Below, one piece after another: positions 46,493 through 64,000 of a stretch of DNA of 64,000 bases. Where the stretch lies: NCBI RefSeq assembly GCF_047511655.1, contig NC_133392.1, positions 160,880,542-160,944,541 of the forward strand, in the 5' to 3' direction. Both the position numbers and the translations under genes were made by a program. The first letter of the stretch is position 1. The number at the start of each line of letters is the position of its first letter. Under the pieces are notes generated by a model, which searched no databases, was not told the origin of the DNA, and worked only from the letters and a program-made list of their open reading frames with translations. Origin of the DNA: Castor canadensis (Eukaryota > Chordata > Mammalia > Rodentia > Castoridae).

Positions 46493-47160
46493 TGTCGGGG
46501 ATTTTGGTGCTGAACTGGCAAAAGGTTTTACCAAGACAAGCAAGTAGGAGAAGCAAGGGGTTTATTGGGACCCAGAGAAGCAGCGGGCAGCAGAAAACAG
46601 GGATTGCTGCTCCCATGAGAGGGATGGGACAGGTTTATTAACGCAGAGCAAAGCGAAAGCAAAGCGAAGGTGCACCCTCAACAGGAGGGTGGACGAACTA
46701 AGAAGGAGTGCTGCTGCACTGGGGTTCCAAGACCTCAAGCTTTTATTGGGGTCTGCAGAGATGGGGGTGGTCAGTCCTGGGAAACTGAGTTACGCGTCAT
46801 TAACTCTCGGAGACTGGGCTACGTGTCTACGCCCCCAGGTCATCCGGGGGACAGTGGCCAACTGCAGCTGCTGTATTTTTTGTGGGCTCCAGGGGCTACA
46901 GGTCAGCAAGACCCTGCTGTGTGTCACACACCATTCCATTACAGTCAACAGTGTGGGGATGACTCCTTACCAGCATCCAGGCCGTGTTCTCAGCCAAGTG
47001 TCCTACCTTCCTGCAAGGTCCCATCAATTCTGCAACTGATTCCTGTTCCTGCGTCCCCTGGGGTCTTGTCTGCCGTTTCTTCCTGAGGGAGGACTGCTGC
47101 CGGAACCCAGCACCCTATCATGGGGGCACCCCACAGTGGACCCGTTATCTGTCTAGGGCA
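46493..47160 (-). mobile_element. Putative solo LTR (family not assigned)
   Basis: It starts on plus with TGTCGGGGATTTTGG and contains two TTTATT blocks (near 46,560 and 46,635; AATAAA on minus), aaagcgaaagcaaagcgaag and a C-rich 3' part. Ends are approximate. ORFs across it are not supported. Confidence 0.4.
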
Positions 47161-47994
47161 GCGATGAGCAGGTCATTGGTGCAAACACTGAGAGGTGCCA
47201 CCAGAAAGGCATTGTTGGGGCCAGGGTTAGAGCATCACGCCTCACCTGGTCATACCTTCACCTGCGTCTCACCTCTGGGCTCACCTGTGCATAGAGGCCA
47301 GGGCAGAGGGAGAAGCAATGGTGCTTCATGTGGGCAGTGGGCAACCTCAGCAGGCACGGAGGAGTGTAGGTATCTCTGCATCTTACCTCAGTCCTTCTGT
47401 TTTGCTTCTGTCCAATTTCTAAAAGACACGCCTCTCTTCAGGCTGGGCAGATTTCTAGAGCCTTATTTTTGTCATGACAGGTCCCCAGTCACTTGTTCAT
47501 GCCTCTGAAATTGAGAAACCTAAAACCAGGACCAGGGAAAGAGGCCCATTTGTCCATGAAGCCTGTGTGGAGCTGACCTGAGACTCTGTGCCCATCTTTC
47601 TCTTAGGTCCTGCTGGGAAGCGAGAGCATGCTGGCTTCGGGGACGTCTGTGACATCCCTGGCAGTAGAGCAGCTAAAGGCAGGGCCCTGGCTTCATGGGC
47701 CACGGATGGGGGCATAGGACTGTCTTAGGAGGCCTGAGGTGGCTGGGCTGAGGCGTGGTCAGCCCTGGGAGGTTCCTGCTTTTCTCACGGGTCCTTCTTC
47801 CAGGCACCAGATGGAAGATAACCGCTCCCCTCCTCCTCACCAGAACCAACACTGTTGAGAGACTCAATAGTGCTACCAGTGCCAGGGTGGGGGCTGCCCG
47901 CTTCCTGCTGGCACAGAAGCGCCTGTTTGTGTCTGTCCTTGCCTCTGAGCACCTCCAAGTCTCCATTGGAGCCCGGGATAGTGAAGTCATCAGA
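47161..47994. other. Intergenic between LTR and TP73 3' end
   Basis: No gene or repeat recognised. Short frames on both strands are unsupported. Confidence 0.35.
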
Positions 47995-59121
<11,127 letters not shown>

Positions 59122-62100
59122 CTGGAGGGAGAGAAGGGCCAGGCTAAGACCACAGACTTGGCTCCATACTCTTGCCCAGGCTGTGCCTCCTGCTCAGGAC
59201 CCCTTTCTGAGGCTCTCTGATGAGTGCCTGTGTGACTCCCCCTGCTGAAGTCCTCCAGGCTTCCTTCCTTCAAAGTATGAAGCAGAACACAAACGACCAG
59301 GCACGGTCTCAGCACCTCTCTGGTTATTCATACCTGTATCCCACAGGCTGCAGCGGTACTTCCCTACTTCCCTATGTCCATTTTGTGGTGAGCATAGTAA
59401 AATCCAGGAAGGCAGGTAAAACTGGAGGCATGGATGACAACTGGGAGCCAGGCAATCTGAGTCAGGCATTGCTTCTCCAGCCTGAACCTCAGTCCCGACT
59501 GCAGAGGTGGGTTTGCAGCCTCTAGCCTGTGTTTAAAAGCCCCAGGGTTCGGCTTTTCTGGCAACTTGCAAAGGGAACAAAATCCTCAGACAGAATGAGG
59601 CTCCTTATGCGTTCACACTTTGATGAAGAACTCCCTGGACAAGTGAGGCCCCTCATGATGGCCAGTGACCCCAACACCCTCTCTCCAGCTGAGCCACTAA
59701 GACCGAGCTCTGAAGCTTGGTCTGGGTCACTGTGAGGCCCCTAAGATCACAAAGCCTCAGTTTCCCCTGCCTGGGATAAGAAGTCCATCCAGGACCAGCC
59801 GCAGGGACAATGGGATGCTGCCCTTCCTAACCAAGCCATCTGTGCGGACCTTCAGGGTCCATGCCCTATGGCCCAGGCTGCCCATTTGAGGCCCTGAGCC
59901 AGCCCCACTGAGGCCGCCTCAACAGCGTTCACTGATTTCCATGCTGGCTAATCTCCCACTTCTGGATCCTGGAACCACTCAAGACTCCTCATGCCCTCCT
60001 CCCCCATGGACAACAGGGATGTTCCCCGGCCTCAGATTTGGAAGACAATTTCTATGCCACTTGCACCCTCTGTGCACCCCCTGACTCAGAATCATGAGTC
60101 ACATCAGCCACAATGCTCTGGGAAATGCCAGTCACACTCTGTTGTGGTACGGTTGAGAAAATGGAGGCCAGAGACAAGAAGCTGCTGGCAGAGCTGGAAG
60201 GAGCAGGTGGAACCCACACATCTATATCCTTTGCTTTGCCAGGACTGGTGGGGACTCCTGACACCCCAACTCCTGCAGACATAAGGCCCCCCCACAGTGG
60301 GCTTGCAGGAACCAATGTACCCCCAGCAAGTACAAGAGCTCACAAAGCAAGGAACTGAAAGGAGGGAGAGAGGACACTGTCCACAGGGTCCACCTCCAAC
60401 ACCGCACTGCAGGTGGAAGGAAGCATGCACCCTCAGTTCCATTTAAAACCCAGCTAAGACTTGCCATGCCCTGCCCTGCAAGAGGGCTGAGGCACTGTTT
60501 GGAAAAGCAGAGAGCACAATGGCAAGGTGAGCCCCCCAACCACGTCCACGTGCCAGCCCTCACTCTCAGAGGACGCCTCAGGGCCAAGCAGTCTCCTTGT
60601 GTTTGCTGGCGGCCTTGTTTCCCAGAGGGTGATCACTGACGTACAAGATCCCCATCATTGTAAATGCTGCCCCTTCACTTCCCAAAGCATCACTTTTGGA
60701 AAACTGTCGCCTTGCCCCCAGGGCTCTCCATAGCTCGATCCTCTCAGACTTGGATGCAGGGAGACTCCTCGGTGGGGACTTACTTGGCCTTTGAGTTCCT
60801 GTTTCTGGCCTCTGCTTTCCTGCAAAAGCCCTCCCTGCCCAGACTGATACACTGCAATATGGTCTCCACCTGTGCAGGTTGGAGACAAAGGGGCAGGGTG
60901 GGTGCTGGCAGGCTCCTCTCTGTGCCAGGGCCCTCCCTGGGCAGGTAAGAGGGACACAGGATGGCAGATGGAGAAGAGGTTACTGGGGTCCTTGAGGCCT
61001 GGGGAAGTTTATATGGTGAGCTACCCATTGCCGAGCACTTGTGGAGCTCCTCTTGTGTGCAGTGCACATCCCCTGGAATGCAGGCTCTGGAGGAAAGCAG
61101 ATACCTCTGATTCCTCATTCAGCAACATGGAGCAGACAGAGGTGTGCAGCTGGTACTCAGTGAGTGCACAACAACTCCTGTGGTGTCTCCCTGGGACAGA
61201 CAAGTGGAGTGTAATGATGCTCACAGAGCACTGAGGATCCCCAGAACTAAGGAAACCCAACCCAGCCCAAAGCTAACACTAGGTGCCAGTGTAGTCCTGG
61301 TCCTCCTGCCTACTCTTGGGGAGCTTCAGAACAAGCCCTAGGCTCATGCAGGGGCAACCTGAGGAGTACCACGGAGCTGCTCTGAGAGGCTCAGACCAAG
61401 AGAGGCCAATTGAGGGGGTTGAGGAGAGGCTCTCCCTCCCCTGGGAACGGTGCAGAGACCTGACACGGTGCATGGGGCTAACCCAGGATCTGGAGAGTTA
61501 TCTTTCAAGCAAGCATTTGCAGAATGTCTATTGTTGGCCAGGCCTAGGCTCGTCTAAGGAAAACAGGCTGAGGTGTGGGGGTGGCAGACACTCTGGGAAA
61601 CGAGCCTGGCCTGGGCTGGGGGCTCGGGTCAAAGTTAGCGGGAGCAGCAAAATGAGAAGAACCTACATGTAAGACCCCTAGAAGCTGGCGTGTAGTGGAG
61701 TGCCAATATCCGTCAGTGCCTATGGCTGCTCTCATTACTAAATGAGATGCTTACTGTACCCCATTGTGGGCAGGGGTGGCTGATGGAGGTGATAGGGGAG
61801 TTGGGGAAGGTGCTGGGACCAATGGGCTCCCAGGGAGTGCAGGCCTGGACTCCCTGAAGTCACCTCTCAGGACTGACACCCAGAGGCTCCATTTTTCCTA
61901 GTTGCCCCAGCCATGACCTGAGATGGGGTCATTAGGCCCATCGAGGCTGGGGCCAAGATGGGCTGGGAGTGCAGGTGGGCCAGGCGTGACAGGGCCCTGT
62001 GGCCGCATTCCTGGGCAGCCCCAACACGCCTGGAGGGAGAGAGACACCTGGGCTCCTCAGCTGTGTTCCAACAGGGATAGAGTTGGGTCCAGAAGGAGGC

Positions 62101-63531
62101 ACAGGCAGTCCCCATGGCTCTGAGCAGCACGTGGCTTTAAAGCCCTGCCTGAACCGCCACCCTTTCCCTGGGGTCCTGCCTCCTTCCACACACTGGCCGC
62201 TGCCCTTCTCTGGGGAGCCTTGGCTCTCACTTGCTCTTGCCTGAGCTCCACCCACAGCCGCACACTCCAGTCGCCAGCCAGTGTGTAGTTGCTTAGAAAT
62301 TGCTGAGGCTGAGGCCTGCCCTGTGGAAGGCTGTCCCTGGGAGCCCACTCTGGGAGCTGTGGGGAGGGGCGTCCTGGCCAGGGTGCTGGAGGCTGTACTG
62401 CCCCTGAGGTCCCTAGGTGGGGACCCAGGAGATCTCAGGAAACTGAGGGACACATGGCCCCTTTGGCAGGGCTGGGCAGGGGCCGGCAGTGTATACCCCG
62501 CCCCAGGGAGGAGCTCAGGCCGCGCTGGGAGCTGTCCTTGGTACCAGCATGGCGACAAGCCAGACCATCCCCTCCTGGAGCACTGAGCAGCCTCCAGTGG
62601 GCAGGTCCCTGACCCTGGCTAGCACGGAGGGAGGCCTGGGTCCAAGGGTGGAAAGTGAGGGGCCTATTGTTCTAGTACAAGTCAAGCCCCCCCTCCTCCT
62701 CTCTGCACCCTGGGCAAGGTCACCTTTGCCTGGCCCCACTCCACACAGAGATATCCCTAACAGTGCTCGAGTGGCCTTTGGGGCAAACACACCTACCAGC
62801 CCCCCTCAATGATGAGTTAGGCCCATGAACACACAACCTATCCTGAGTCCAGGCGTCTTCCCTGAGGCCGCCACATACCTGGGAGCCACCATCTGGTGGC
62901 ACAGGAGGACACAGGAAAGTACACATACTCCTCCAGCTCCTTTCCTACTGGAGCTTGTGGGGCCAGCCCTCAGGGTTGGAGTCTGAGGACAGGGGCAAGA
63001 GAGAACCCCTGGGTGGACGTCTTATTTCTAGAAGGTCACCCATGCCCCCCTCTGTCTTCTTCCCTAGAACCGCTAGATGGATGTGTTTCAACAGACTCTG
63101 AGCCGATAAAATCTTATTTATCTTCGGCTGTTGACACAGAGCAGTCTGGACTTGCCTGCTCGGATGCGTGTGTTCTGTAGTGCTTGCAGGAAATGGTTTG
63201 CCCAAACACTGGTGCAGCCCGTCCCTACTGCATGGCTCTTCTCCCCTCCCCCCTCCTCCCCCTCCTCCCCCACCTGAGTCCAAGATGGGCCTGGCCTGGC
63301 TGGGAGCCCTGGACCTGGCAGGGCTGGTGCAGGGGCGGCGGGTGAGAGGACGGGCAGGGGGCGGGCACGGCACAGGGCTGTTAATTTCCTCGCACCCGCT
63401 CCCGGCAGCTGGGTGCCCAGCACAGGCAGGTTTGGGCAGGAGGACAGGGGAGAGGTGATAATAACTTGTCTGTCATTTTCCCGGGACATGTAGCATCTTG
63501 CAAACCGCAAATACCGTTAACCAGCTTGGAT

Positions 63532-63551
63532 GAATCTGTTACAACAGATTC
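63532..63551. other. Perfect 9-bp inverted repeat in TP73 intron 4
   Basis: GAATCTGTT-AC-AACAGATTC, arms identical. It lies about 25 bases from motifs fitting RUNX (accgcaaa, 63,505-63,512) and MYB (accgttaac, about 63,513-63,521). It may mark a regulatory block. Confidence 0.6.
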
Positions 63552-63637
63552 TGGAAGGCGGCCTGCAGTGGGGGCTTTTAGTTTTTAAAATGACTTTTTT
63601 TTTTTTTTAATAGATCACTCTCTTCCAGTTTCTGTGC

Positions 63638-63671
63638 ATGTGTGCGTGTGTACACGTGTGTGTGTGTGCAT
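63638..63671. repeat. Imperfect (GT)n microsatellite
   Basis: Alternating GT/CA-type run with interruptions (gtgtgcgtgtgtacacgtgt). Confidence 0.8.
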
Positions 63672-64000
63672 TTAGTGCCAAATTTCTCTCCTTTCTGGGG
63701 TTACAGACCCCTTTGAGGATCACGCCCCAGAGCCACAGGCCTTCTGTCTCCCTAGAACAGCTCCCAGAACCAAGCCATAGAACAAAGCATGAAATATTCT
63801 GGGTTCAAACTGATTCCCCAAATTCAGAGGAACTCCGGTTTATAGCCCCTGAACATGGCTTCCCTGGGTTCCTTTCTTCTGGGTGGCCAGCCCAGGGCCA
63901 GTTCTGTATCAGCTCCTTCGTGGGTTTGTCTCAGCCCTTGCTGGCACAACTTCAAGGCCATGCTCGCTGGCTTCTATGTCCAGCAAAGAGCAGCTGGGAG

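Larger units (their letters stand above)
59122..64000 (-). other. TP73: TP73 intron 4 (partial)
   Basis: No exon 4 is found up to the window end; in human this intron is large, about 14 kb as I recall. Many open frames are shadows of GC-rich intron. It contains a (GT)n run (63,638-63,671), a T-run (63,596-63,609) and a perfect inverted repeat (63,532-63,551). Confidence 0.7.

Noticed and set aside
62489-63510. GC-rich frames suggesting another gene in the TP73 intron
   Set aside because: No splice-consistent exons or conserved motif; composition explains the frames.
59122-64000. TP73 exon 4, TA exons or delta-N first exon
   Set aside because: No sequence encoding the Pro-rich N-terminal part or transactivation domain appears; they must lie beyond the right edge.

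Overview
This is mammalian, rodent-type nuclear DNA: split genes with GT-AG introns, two CpG islands and dense SINEs, L1 fragments and LTRs. The SINEs are dimers of a 7SL/B1-like half and a tRNA-derived ID-like half, resembling the published B1-dID type. The TP73 C-terminal residues are rodent-like. The SINE flavour makes me lean to a squirrel/beaver-type rodent, possibly beaver, but the species is not proven.

The layout matches the human 1p36.3 order TP73 - CCDC27 - SMIM1, read on the minus strand. At the left, a GC-box CpG island (650-1,600) sits just beyond the 3' end of CCDC27, where the SMIM1 promoter is expected; no SMIM1 coding exon is visible. CCDC27 (1,770-14,731, minus) is a complete 12-exon coiled-coil gene with all reading phases consistent. 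From 14.7 to 48 kb lies an intergenic block of about 33 kb. It holds a second GC-rich island (19.4-19.96 kb, candidate promoter of an antisense RNA equivalent to TP73-AS1), a 5'-truncated gammaretrovirus-like ERV on the minus strand, a 5S rRNA and a U6 snRNA retropseudogene, a tandem pair of related LTR-like units, several LTRs and L1 pieces, and an almost full-span but defective related provirus on the plus strand (33,162-41,067) with a GTTA target duplication. At the right, TP73 (about 47,995-59,121, minus) contributes ten coding exons, from the middle of the DNA-binding domain to the stop codon, plus a 3'UTR of about 2.8 kb. From 59,122 to the end is TP73 intron sequence; the TA and delta-N first exons lie outside the window.

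TP73 encodes a p53-family transcription factor. CCDC27 encodes an uncharacterised coiled-coil protein. The proviral genes are broken and are not expected to make functional proteins. I found no new multi-gene system. The most informative observations are the two truncated Pol III RNA retrocopies with perfect target duplications, the provirus structure (junction hairpin, lost polypurine tract), the tandem LTR-like pair, an in-frame open intron in CCDC27, a 19-bp minisatellite in TP73 and a perfect inverted repeat in the large TP73 intron. Coordinates of exons come from reading splice signals and phases by eye.
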